A stretch of DNA of 6,927 nt from Milkweed yellows phytoplasma str. MW1 (GCF_000309485.1 NZ_AKIL01000041.1:1-6927); one strand, 5' to 3'; positions 1 through 5,728 are shown, numbered from the stretch's first letter. Notes: a model not told the origin generated them from the sequence alone. Program-made: numbers and translations.

Positions 1-129
1 TACGAGGGACTAGCAACGCACAGTGCAAGTCCTACCGACATGTTGATCAAAAATATATACCAAGCCCTTTTTTGCCAGATTAGGGTTTTAATTTATTTTT
101 ATAAAAAAAATTTTTACCAAAGAAGATAA
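1..129 (+). other. Unassigned edge sequence with open frame, possible 3' end of a gene
   Basis: The first ~50 bases are about half G+C, in sharp contrast to everything after them. Frame 1 is open from the window edge to a TAA at 127-129 (42 codons, containing THSASPTDMLIKNIYQ), so this could be the C-terminus of a gene entering from the left. I do not recognise the peptide. The last ~20 residues look like AT-rich spacer translated by chance. A structured RNA or a transferred fragment is equally possible. No function is proposed. Confidence 0.2.
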
Positions 130-198
130 ACAAGTTTCAAAAATAAGCTAAAAGAGGTATATTGGCAATTTTTGGCATAATTAAAACAAGCTAAAAAT

Positions 199-231
199 AA
201 TTAAAAAAAACTAAATTAGTTTTTTTTAATT
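199..231. terminator. Bidirectional palindromic terminator
   Basis: This is a perfect 33-nt palindrome: a 16-nt left arm (AATTAAAAAAAACTAA), one central A, and its exact complement containing eight consecutive T. As RNA it gives a stem of about 14 bp ending in a U-rich run on either strand. It lies 46 nt past the end of the minus-strand DUF2963-type pseudogene (278), so it most likely ends the jetA-side transcript. It could also stop plus-strand readthrough from the left edge. Confidence 0.65.
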
Positions 232-277
232 CGTAATCAGAGAGTTTTCAAGGATTAAATATGATACGAAATATTGC

Positions 278-856
278 TTAGCTAGTTTTAATTCCGGTGT
301 TGTAAGTATTTTGAATTATTTTTTGAACCGTTTGTCCATCTTCTTGAAAGACGGTTTCTGTGTTCAATAATTTCGGTCTATTATATTCAATAATTTTTTC
401 TATCCTTTGCCCGTCTGTTCTAAAAAAAATCTTTTTTATTATATGAGAATTTATATCATAAATTTCTATAAAATTTCTGGTTTTACCGTCTATTTGAAAA
501 AAGGTTTTTTGTTTTAATTGTTCGTTTTCGTTAAATTATTCAATAAAATCAATGGTTTTACCGTCGTTAAAAAAATGGTTTTTTTGAACTATTTTTTTTG
601 TCAACAAATCATAACAATTTTCAATCTGTGGATCAATTTTAATTTTAAATATTTGTTTGGTAAAATTCTCATATTTTTGCTTTAAATATTGGTTTTCTTC
701 CCTCATGTTATCATATTTTTGCTTTAAATATTGGCTTTCTTCCCTCATGGAACTAATGAACCAAAAACTTAGGGTAAAATTTAAAAACAGCAAAAAAATT
801 AAAAAGAATAAGAAAAATTTATGATAAATGAATTTTATGCCAAAAAATTTCATCAT
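278..856 (-). pseudogene. Membrane-anchored DUF2963-type repeat protein, interrupted by in-frame TAA
   Basis: The frame runs from ATG at 856 to TAA at 278-280 and is broken once, by TAA at 536-538. The translatable 5' part is 106 aa; the 85 codons after the stop remain in frame with no new ATG. Residues ~9-37 form one hydrophobic membrane segment. Residues ~38-66 hold two near-identical 14-residue units (MREE[S/N]QYLKQKY[D/E]N) predicted to be coiled coil. The rest is about four imperfect ~25-residue units ending in a D/G-GKT/GQT-x-x-x-I-I-E pattern, which I recognise as the phytoplasma DUF2963 repeat. The stop falls where repeats usually have E between IE and an aromatic residue, so a single GAA-to-TAA change explains it. 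A GAGGA Shine-Dalgarno 6 nt upstream (863-867) supports the start. It is the last gene of the minus-strand cluster. The molecular function of DUF2963 proteins is unknown. A short membrane/coiled-coil product may still be made. Confidence 0.75.
669..750. repeat. 42-bp tandem duplication inside the DUF2963-type gene
   Basis: Two adjacent copies with an exact 42-nt period (CATATTTTTGC at 670-680 and again at 712-722; CCTCATG ending at 707 and 749) differ at only a few bases. The period is 14 codons, so reading frame and coiled-coil phase are kept. Near-identity suggests recent slippage or unequal exchange. Confidence 0.85.
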
Positions 857-874
857 TTAAGGTCCTCAAAATAT

Positions 875-1000
875 TTATTCTAATGATTTTTTGGAAAAAG
901 ATGGCTCTTTCCAACAACCATTATAACTGAAAAATATTTTTTTCCTATATGATTTATATTCTACAACAAGAAAAAAATCATCTGAATTCGTCATTAACAT
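875..1000 (-). CDS. Possible 41-aa small protein between jetA and the DUF2963-type gene
   Basis: An ATG at 1000 (or the in-frame ATG at 994) opens 41 (or 39) codons ending in TAA at 875-877. The product begins MLMTNSDDFFLVVEYK, is rich in aromatic and basic residues, and ends KKSLE. It fills the gap neatly: 32 nt after the jetA stop and 18 nt before the next ATG, with the next gene's Shine-Dalgarno in that 18-nt gap. I see no convincing Shine-Dalgarno of its own and do not recognise a family. It is too short to be JetB. It may be a real small gene of the operon, a remnant, or chance. Confidence 0.35.
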   Translation of the reverse strand: MLMTNSDDFFLVVEYKSYRKKIFFSYNGCWKEPSFSKKSLE

Positions 1001-1032
1001 ATAGTCTTAAAAAATTATTTTTAACCTTTAAA

Positions 1033-2430
1033 TCATTCTTGTTCTTTTTTAAAAATTAAAAAATCAGAAAAAGAGATATTATTGCAGGTTACTTTTTGGC
1101 GCAAAGGTTCAATACGATAAATATTTTTTTTAGCTGAAGATTTAGAATAAATAAAAATAAGAATTAAACGCGATATATCGCGATCATTATTTAAAATAAT
1201 TTCTGAGCCTTTAAAAGGGTTTTTTTGTTTTAACATTTCTTCTACATAAAGATTAATATTTTTTTTATTATAAAACAAATCTCTATTTAAAAAAGTTTTT
1301 TTCTTTTGAGTCAAAATATTTTCTGATTCTTCAGAAATATAGTCTAAAGAAGAAATTCCTATTTCTTGTTTCACTCTTCGAGGTTTATAAAAGGATTGTT
1401 GATCTAAATTTTTCATTGGATAAAGATTGAAAAATTCTTGATATTCTATTTGGTTATTAAGAACCATTTTTAAACCATAATTCAAAATATTTTGTAAATT
1501 TTCTTTTTTATTGTTGAAAAACAAAATCCTATCACAAGCTATTTTTAAATATTGTTCGTTTTTTTGGTCTATAATTTCAATAAATTGATCAGCTGTTTTA
1601 AAATTTTCTTTCATTTGTTCGATTTGTTCCAAAACCATGGAATAAGATTGTTGTTCTGAACAACCATAAATATATTGAATCTGTTTCGCCAGAGATTCAA
1701 TGTAAAGCGAGTTATCTTGTATTTCTTCTAAAAATAAATTAATTTGTCTTCTGTATTTAAAAAAATTATCCGCTGTTTTTAACAAATAATAAGACGAATC
1801 AAAAAAATTTTTTTTATAATTCAACAACAATTGTTCTAAAATATCTTTTACATTTGATTGAAAATCAGTGTTTAATAATTGATGATAAAAACGATAAATA
1901 TTAGCTTTTAAAATTTTTAATTTTACTAGCAGGTTTTGTGTTTTAGAAACTGCTTCATGAAAATTAGCGTAATTTTTTTCTACTAAAAAAAACTTCAAAA
2001 GAGAATAAACACTATAAATATTCCCGATTGATTCTGGTTTAATTTTATTCAGAGTTTTTTTAAAAAAATTAATCATTTCTAAACTATAATCAAAAAAATT
2101 TAAATTAATCGTATTATAATTAATTCTTTCTTCACCCAACCAACCGTTTTTTTTAAAGATAGAAATAACTCTGGAAGCTTTTTGATAGTTGTTTATCGCT
2201 GTTTTATCTATTTCTTCAATAGGTTCTTTTTCTTCAGTTACTAAATGTTTGTTTTTCTCGTTGAAATACTTTTCTAAAGTGTTGATTGCGAATTCTTTTT
2301 CAATGTAATTATTATTATCTTTATTGGCAAGATTTTCTAACAACAAAAGGCAATCAATATAAATATCTTTATTAGGAGAAGATAAAATTTGAAAAAAATT
2401 ATTCGGTAAAGTTTTGAATAAATGAGACAT
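1033..2430 (-). CDS. jetA: JetA-family protein (Wadjet kleisin, DUF5716), orphan
   Basis: This intact 465-aa protein matches, from memory, the JetA/MksF-like kleisin family of the Wadjet SMC-type system, which cleaves circular plasmid DNA. Family signatures in order: LPNNFFQILSSPNKDIY near the N-terminus (residues 8-24), the winged-helix motif NGWLGEE (95-101), IGNIYSVYSLL (135-145), YYLLKTADNFFKYR (214-227), IEIIDQKNEQYLKIACDRILFF (284-305, two residues per turn of a helical region), and SFYKPRR (346-352). Length fits complete JetA (roughly 450-500 aa). It ends in TGA, followed within a few codons by TAA, so the standard stop reading holds. The start lacks a strong Shine-Dalgarno, and a 14-bp inverted repeat sits 32-70 nt upstream. 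In known systems jetA is followed by jetB, jetC and jetD; here it is followed by a tiny ORF and a DUF2963-type pseudogene. Its role without partners is unknown: remnant, partner encoded elsewhere, or repurposed kleisin. Family call confident; function not. Confidence 0.85.
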   Translation of the reverse strand: MSHLFKTLPNNFFQILSSPNKDIYIDCLLLLENLANKDNNNYIEKEFAINTLEKYFNEKNKHLVTEEKEPIEEIDKTAINNYQKASRVISIFKKNGWLGEERINYNTINLNFFDYSLEMINFFKKTLNKIKPESIGNIYSVYSLLKFFLVEKNYANFHEAVSKTQNLLVKLKILKANIYRFYHQLLNTDFQSNVKDILEQLLLNYKKNFFDSSYYLLKTADNFFKYRRQINLFLEEIQDNSLYIESLAKQIQYIYGCSEQQSYSMVLEQIEQMKENFKTADQFIEIIDQKNEQYLKIACDRILFFNNKKENLQNILNYGLKMVLNNQIEYQEFFNLYPMKNLDQQSFYKPRRVKQEIGISSLDYISEESENILTQKKKTFLNRDLFYNKKNINLYVEEMLKQKNPFKGSEIILNNDRDISRLILIFIYSKSSAKKNIYRIEPLRQKVTCNNISFSDFLIFKKEQE

Positions 2431-2461
2431 AATTTTGAGTTGCTCACTTTTTTAATTTATT

Positions 2462-2500
2462 ATTTTCATATAAACAATAGAAAAAAGTTTATATGAAAAT
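2462..2500. promoter_or_regulatory. Perfect 14-bp inverted repeat upstream of jetA
   Basis: The arms are ATTTTCATATAAAC (2462-2475) and GTTTATATGAAAAT (2487-2500), separated by 11 nt. It lies in the 179-nt gap between the coiled-coil gene and jetA. On the minus strand no T-run follows, so it is a poor intrinsic terminator. It could be an operator, a leader hairpin in the jetA mRNA, or an attenuating structure. A TATAAT-like hexamer sits just upstream on the minus strand, without a good -35. Confidence 0.45.
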
Positions 2501-2609
2501 TATATAATATTTTTCCATTTACAGTGGTCTTTTTTACCTTTAATTCTGATTATAATTATAATTAGTGAAAAAAACTGTTCTAAATGTGATAATTATTTAA
2601 ACAAATTTT

Positions 2610-3854
2610 TTAATTTTTTGGATGTTTCTTGTTTTTATTGGGCGCTGCAGTTTTTTTCTGTTTTTCTTTTCTCAAATCATCTGTTAATATCTTATTTTGT
2701 TTTTCTAATGTTGTTTTGGCTTGTTTTAAATCTGTTATTTCTTTGTTTAATTTAGTCGTTTCTTTTTCTAAAGTTTCTATTTTAGCTTGTAAACTATTTT
2801 TTTTTGTATTTAACGCCTCTTTGTCAGCAATTAATGAGGCAATTAGGCTGTCTGATTGAGTTTTTTCAACTGTTAAAGCCGTTCTTTCATTAATTAATTT
2901 GTCTTTGTCTTTCTCTAAAACATCTATTTTATTTTTATTTTCTTCCTGTTGAGAAGTAAGAACCCTTTTGTCATTGTTTAATTGGTTTTTGTCTCGCTCT
3001 AAGGACTCAATTTGGTTTTGCAAACTTTGTTTTTGCAAAGTAAAAGATTCTTTTTCAGCTATTAATGTTGTTATTTGACTTTCTAATTGGTTTTTTTCAG
3101 CGATTAAAGTTTCTTTTTCAGCGCTTAATTGTGTGTTTCGACTTTCTAATGCGGCCCTTTCATCATTTAACCCTTTTTTTTCATCATTTAAACCAGTCTT
3201 TTGTTTTTCTAAGTTTTCTATTTGTTTTTGTAGCTCTTGTTTTGTCGAAATGAAAATTTCTTTTTCAGCATTTAAATCGGCCATTTGTTTTTCTAAATTT
3301 ATTTTTTCAGTTTTTAAAGTTGCTTTTTCAGTGTTTAAAATTTCTTTGTCAATATTTAATTGTTTATTTTGAGCTTCTAAATCATTCTTTTCTAATTTTA
3401 AATTAGCAAGGTCGTATTCTAATAAATTATGTCTAGTTTGAAAATCTAATTTTTGTTTCAAAAGTGTTACTTTTTCGTCTTTTAATTGAGAACTTTCAAT
3501 TTTTAAAGTCTCTATTTGAGAATACAAGTCGACTTGCAGAGACATCAATTCTTCTTTCTTGTTTTTTAATTGTGTATTTTGTTTTTCTAAGTTTTCTTTA
3601 TCTTTTTTTAAAGTGGATAATTGTTGCGTTAAAGCGTTTTTTTGCTTTATCCATTCATCATATTTATTTTTTATATCTTGTTTGTGTTTAGTTAAGTCAT
3701 TAGATAATTGAATATTTTGTTTTTCTAAAGATGTTTGCGTTTCTTCTGAAATATTTATTTGTCTGTATTGGATAAATTTATAAATTAAATAACTAGAAAA
3801 AAGTAAAAAAAGAATTATAATTTTAAAAAAGATTATATTTTTGTTTTTGTTCAT
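2610..3854 (-). CDS. Membrane-anchored long coiled-coil protein
   Basis: This 414-aa protein has one N-terminal hydrophobic segment (residues ~7-28) after a short Lys/Asn-rich tip, and ends in a basic tail with Pro (residues 401-414, KTAAPNKNKKHPKN). Between them is ~370 residues of almost uninterrupted coiled coil, free of Pro and rich in Lys/Glu/Gln/Asn, with recurrent LEKQ, AEKE and L-NDEK units. There is no Walker A or Walker B motif and no SMC-type head or hinge, so the 'chromosome segregation ATPase-like' label such proteins sometimes receive would be misleading. A signal-anchor would place the coil outside the membrane; a cleaved signal peptide cannot be excluded. No clear Shine-Dalgarno precedes the ATG at 3854. 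It is first in the minus-strand cluster, 179 nt ahead of jetA. I do not know its function; structural, surface or adhesion roles are guesses. Confidence 0.8.
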   Translation of the reverse strand: MNKNKNIIFFKIIILFLLFSSYLIYKFIQYRQINISEETQTSLEKQNIQLSNDLTKHKQDIKNKYDEWIKQKNALTQQLSTLKKDKENLEKQNTQLKNKKEELMSLQVDLYSQIETLKIESSQLKDEKVTLLKQKLDFQTRHNLLEYDLANLKLEKNDLEAQNKQLNIDKEILNTEKATLKTEKINLEKQMADLNAEKEIFISTKQELQKQIENLEKQKTGLNDEKKGLNDERAALESRNTQLSAEKETLIAEKNQLESQITTLIAEKESFTLQKQSLQNQIESLERDKNQLNNDKRVLTSQQEENKNKIDVLEKDKDKLINERTALTVEKTQSDSLIASLIADKEALNTKKNSLQAKIETLEKETTKLNKEITDLKQAKTTLEKQNKILTDDLRKEKQKKTAAPNKNKKHPKN

Positions 3855-4095
3855 CGTATTGCGTTTTTTTTAAAAACCATTTCTATTTTGTATTGTTTTT
3901 TATAAAAAAATTGTATAAAATATTGTTTAGTGGAAGATTTTTAATAGGAAAAAATTTTGTTGTTAGTATAAAGTTTTTCTTTCTTTTTTCTTTTAAGATA
4001 AATAAAATTTGTTAAAATACAATGTAAATGTTTTTATAAAAATTTTATTTATTGACCAAAATTATAAAAGATAACATAAAACGAAGGAAAGTAAA
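3855..4095. promoter_or_regulatory. Divergent promoter region (coiled-coil gene / nitroreductase)
   Basis: This 241-nt gap between divergent genes is extremely AT-rich and holds no ORF of note. On the plus strand a TTGTTT hexamer is followed after 17 nt by TAAAAT (roughly 3893-3921), the best -35/-10 pair I see. TATAAA hexamers recur with poorer -35 matches. On the minus strand TTTACA (about 4026-4031) is a possible -35, without a good -10. The low complexity makes any exact promoter assignment weak. Confidence 0.4.
4083..4095 (+). promoter_or_regulatory. Shine-Dalgarno of the nitroreductase gene
   Basis: AAGGAAAG at 4084-4091 lies 4 nt before the ATG at 4096. In-frame TAA at 4072-4074 rules out a longer upstream start, so this site fixes the start. 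Confidence 0.65.
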
Positions 4096-4710
4096 ATGAA
4101 AATTAAAACAGTTAGATTGTTTGAAAAAGGCCATAAAATCAATAAAGAAACTTGGGATAAAATATTTCAAGACATACGTTTCACTCCTTCTTCTTTTGAC
4201 TTGCAACCATGGCGTTTTTTTGTCATAGAAGGTCAAGAAAACAAAAATAAATTAAAAACTTGTCTAAAGGGTAATTTAACCCAATTGGAAACTAGTTCAG
4301 CTATGGTTTTGTTGTTTGGAGATCTAAATAAAGCCAAAAATAGCGAATATATTTATCAACAAAAATGGTTAAATAAGGAAATCACTCTGGAAAGAAAAGA
4401 ATCCGTTTTAAAACAAATTAAAGAAAATTATTCTTCTATGCAAGAGAACCAATTGCATAATGAATTATTTTTAGAAGGAGGCATTGTAGGTCTTAATTTT
4501 GTGGCTACTTTGCAAAAGTTTGATTATAACGGAGGTTTTATCGGAGGTTGCAAGTTTGATCAAGTAAACAAACTTTTTGATATACCTAGCAATTATTTAC
4601 CTCTTATTTTAATTTCCGTAGGAAAAGAAAAACCATTTTCCAAAGGAGAAAAAGGCCAAAAAAAAACACCTTTTAAATTAAAACCTCAAGATTTCGTTAA
4701 TTTTTTATAA
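4096..4710 (+). CDS. Nitroreductase family protein (FMN, NAD(P)H-dependent)
   Basis: This 204-aa protein belongs to the NfsB/nitroreductase flavoenzyme superfamily, soluble cytosolic homodimers that pass electrons from NAD(P)H through FMN to quinones, nitro compounds or other acceptors. The clearest signature is TPSSFDLQPWRFFVIEG (residues 30-46), which matches the family's A-PSS-NLQPW-F-V motif. FLEGGIVGLNFVATLQKFDYNGGFIGG (125-151, written here as the helix plus the Gly-rich turn) and the LPLILISVGKEKP strand (168-180) match the later FMN-binding region. The N-terminus is short: the usual helix before the R/K-x-V-R-x-F motif is missing, leaving KTVRLF at residues 4-9. An upstream in-frame stop means this is not a mis-called start. 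It is monocistronic, divergent from the coiled-coil gene and followed by a hairpin. True substrate unknown. Confidence 0.85.
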   Translation: MKIKTVRLFEKGHKINKETWDKIFQDIRFTPSSFDLQPWRFFVIEGQENKNKLKTCLKGNLTQLETSSAMVLLFGDLNKAKNSEYIYQQKWLNKEITLERKESVLKQIKENYSSMQENQLHNELFLEGGIVGLNFVATLQKFDYNGGFIGGCKFDQVNKLFDIPSNYLPLILISVGKEKPFSKGEKGQKKTPFKLKPQDFVNFL

Positions 4711-4722
4711 TTAATCAGATGG

Positions 4723-4758
4723 AAAAATATTTCCCAAATGTTATTAGGAAATATTTTT
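4723..4758 (+). terminator. Hairpin terminator after the nitroreductase gene
   Basis: Arms AAAAATATTTCC (4723-4734) and GGAAATATTTTT (4747-4758) pair perfectly over 12 bp, with a 12-nt loop and a T-rich 3' arm. It begins 12 nt after the TAA, the expected place for an intrinsic terminator. Confidence 0.65.
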
Positions 4759-4772
4759 TATCATATTAACTT

Positions 4773-4826
4773 AAAAACATATTTTTTATCGCAATATATC
4801 TCTATTATGATAAAAAATATGTTTTT
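4773..4826. terminator. Perfect 18-bp inverted repeat, convergent terminator
   Basis: Arms AAAAACATATTTTTTATC (4773-4790) and GATAAAAAATATGTTTTT (4809-4826) are exact complements with an 18-nt loop. TTGTTTT follows on the plus strand. Since nitroreductase (plus) and ssrA (minus) converge here, it probably acts as a backup terminator from both sides. Confidence 0.6.
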
Positions 4827-4842
4827 TTGTTTTCGAATGTTC

Positions 4843-4946
4843 ATGAAGGAGGATTATTTATAAAAAAACTTCAGAAAATCAATTTAATGATCTTTATTAT
4901 TTCTGTTGGTGGAGATGAGGGGATTCGAACCCCTGTGCAAAGTTAA
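4843..4946 (+). pseudogene. Possible decapitated secreted-protein start overlapping the ssrA 3' end
   Basis: A perfect AAGGAGG Shine-Dalgarno (4846-4852) is followed at ideal spacing by ATA (4860-4862), not ATG. The frame from that ATA reads IKKLQKINLMIFIISVG, which looks like a signal-peptide N-region and hydrophobic core. It then runs antisense into the 3' end of ssrA and stops at TAA 4944-4946 (28 codons). This resembles the first ~17 codons of a small secreted protein whose body is gone and whose start codon is mutated. AUA initiation or chance are alternatives. A 6-codon ATG frame (4843-4863) overlaps the same Shine-Dalgarno. Confidence 0.3.
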
Positions 4947-5387
4947 CTTGTTTTATTCATTCTACATATTTATTTTATTTTTCAAAAACAAACAAAAGTT
5001 GTATAAAATGGAAATTATTTCTTGAAAAAAGAAATAGTTTAATAATTTATATGATTATAAAAAGAAAAAAATAATTATATTGAAGAAAATAATGAAACCG
5101 GTTTAAAAGATAAACTCAGTTTTACAGAAAAATAAAAAATGATTAATCAAAAGTGTTCTTTAAAAAACTTTTTTAAAGAAAACATTTATAAACCGTTTTT
5201 AGATTAACAAGAAGCAGTTGATCTTGTTAATTGTGGAGCGTAACCTAAACTGTTATAAGTTGTGGATTCGCTTTCGTAATTATCTTGTGTATTGCCGTTT
5301 ATTTATGACCTCGAGAGCGTTTTTACTTGCGTAACCAAGATATGATAAATAAAACTCATTAACCATGTCGAAACCAAAAACATCCCC
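4907..5387 (-). ncRNA. ssrA: tmRNA (transfer-messenger RNA)
   Basis: tmRNA rescues stalled ribosomes in trans-translation together with SmpB. The 5' end (5387 downward) reads GGGGATGTTTTTGGTTTCGA, with the conserved GGTTTCGAC element. The 3' end reads CATCTCC-A-CCA, so CCA is encoded, and it pairs as a 7-bp acceptor stem with GGGGATG (one G-U). The T arm is AGGGG-TTCGAAT-CCCCT. Length between the ends is 481 nt. The most likely tag frame resumes at GGC (5296-5294), begins GNTQDNYESE, ends TRSTASC, and stops at TAA 5206-5204 after 30 codons. That stop is enclosed in a 9-bp hairpin, TTAACAAGA/TCTTGTTAA (5204-5230), as expected of helix 5. The upstream UAAAC before the resume codon has the conserved A at -4. 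The remaining AT-rich 3' half would hold the pseudoknots. ssrA is convergent with the nitroreductase gene. Confidence 0.93.
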
Positions 5388-5427
5388 ATTTATATTTTAT
5401 ACGAAAAAAATAGAAAAAAGAAGACAA
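5388..5427 (-). promoter_or_regulatory. Probable ssrA promoter
   Basis: On the minus strand TATAAA (5401-5396) lies 8 nt upstream of the predicted mature 5' end, well placed for a -10 box. The nearest -35-like hexamer, TTGTCT (5427-5422), is 20 nt further up, longer than ideal. The region overlaps one arm of the adjacent inverted repeat. Confidence 0.4.
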
Positions 5428-5454
5428 AAACGAAAAATCTTCTTTTTTCTATTT
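5408..5454 (-). terminator. 17-bp hairpin with T-run, minus strand, just upstream of ssrA
   Basis: The arms at 5408-5424 and 5438-5454 are perfect 17-nt complements (AAATAGAAAAAAGAAGA and its reverse complement) around a 13-nt loop. Read on the minus strand the second arm is followed by TTTTCG, giving an intrinsic terminator. It would end a minus-strand transcript coming from 5455-5650, such as the possible small ORF there, and insulate ssrA from it. Confidence 0.55.
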
Positions 5455-5496
5455 AAATAATTTTTTGACGCTATAAAGAGATTGATTTAATAATTA

Positions 5497-5625
5497 TCAA
5501 TTATCCTTATAATGTATTCTAATTAATTGCATAATGTCCATCACAAGCGAGACGATAGTTGAAAATATTTCATAAAAAATAACAAATAATAAATTAATGA
5601 TTAAAAACTCATGTTTTTTTCTCAA
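5497..5625 (-). CDS. Possible 42-aa small membrane protein (TTG start) or gene remnant
   Basis: An open frame from TTG at 5625 to TGA at 5497-5499 (TAA follows directly) encodes 42 residues. It begins MRKKHEFLIINLLFV, has a long hydrophobic stretch (about residues 7-35) and ends MQLIRIHYKDN. The basic N-terminus plus one membrane segment and a polar tail look protein-like, and a strong minus-strand terminator lies 42 nt downstream. Against it: no ATG at the N-terminus, a stop (TAG) a few codons upstream, and no clear Shine-Dalgarno. It could be the 3' end of a decayed membrane-protein gene. Family not recognised. Confidence 0.3.
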   Translation of the reverse strand: MRKKHEFLIINLLFVIFYEIFSTIVSLVMDIMQLIRIHYKDN

Positions 5626-5651
5626 TTTTTCTTTCTATGAAACGATCTAAT

Positions 5652-5682
5652 TGAACTGTTCCAAAACTTTAGACACTTTTTG
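5652..5682. mobile_element. IS3-like terminal sequence, possible insertion-sequence remnant
   Basis: TGAACTGTTCC at 5652-5662, then AAAACTTTAGACACTTTTTG to 5682, resembles the general TG...GACACT layout of IS3-family ends, and phytoplasmas carry IS3-type (tra5) elements. No second copy and no transposase are present in the window, so this would be a solo end or remnant. Weak call from pattern memory. Confidence 0.25.
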
Positions 5683-5699
5683 CTTTTTAAAAATTCTTT

Positions 5700-5728
5700 A
5701 AGACTAACTATTAAGTTAGTCTTTTTTT
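5700..5728 (+). terminator. Intrinsic terminator, plus strand
   Basis: Arms AAGACTAACT (5700-5709) and AGTTAGTCTT (5714-5723) form a perfect 10-bp stem with a 4-nt loop, followed by a run of T. This is the most classical terminator in the window, yet no intact plus-strand gene precedes it between ssrA and here. It may belong to a deleted gene or insulate the following cluster. Confidence 0.7.

Noticed and set aside
875..1000. Small ORF as a JetB remnant
   Set aside because: Only 41 codons and no resemblance that I can point to; JetB is a ~200-aa winged-helix protein.
1033..1035. UGA as tryptophan (Mycoplasma/Spiroplasma code)
   Set aside because: jetA and the sigma frame end naturally at TGA, and tryptophans inside genes are TGG; gene content is phytoplasma-like.
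2629..3691. Several plus-strand open frames of 60-80 codons with hydrophobic, Phe-rich translations
   Set aside because: They are the reverse complement of the Lys/Glu-rich coiled-coil gene (lysine codons read as Phe); no Shine-Dalgarno, no family.
2610..3854. Coiled-coil protein as the JetC (SMC) subunit of a Wadjet system
   Set aside because: No Walker A, signature or Walker B motif and no head domains; it also has an N-terminal membrane segment.
4045..4236. Minus-strand open frame of 63 codons
   Set aside because: Antisense to the well-supported nitroreductase start region and lacking any recognisable motif.
5245..5296. Alternative tmRNA tag frame starting GCA (16 codons, ending at TAG)
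   Set aside because: Its stop is not enclosed by the helix-5-like hairpin, whereas the GGC frame stop is, and the UAAAC spacing favours GGC.
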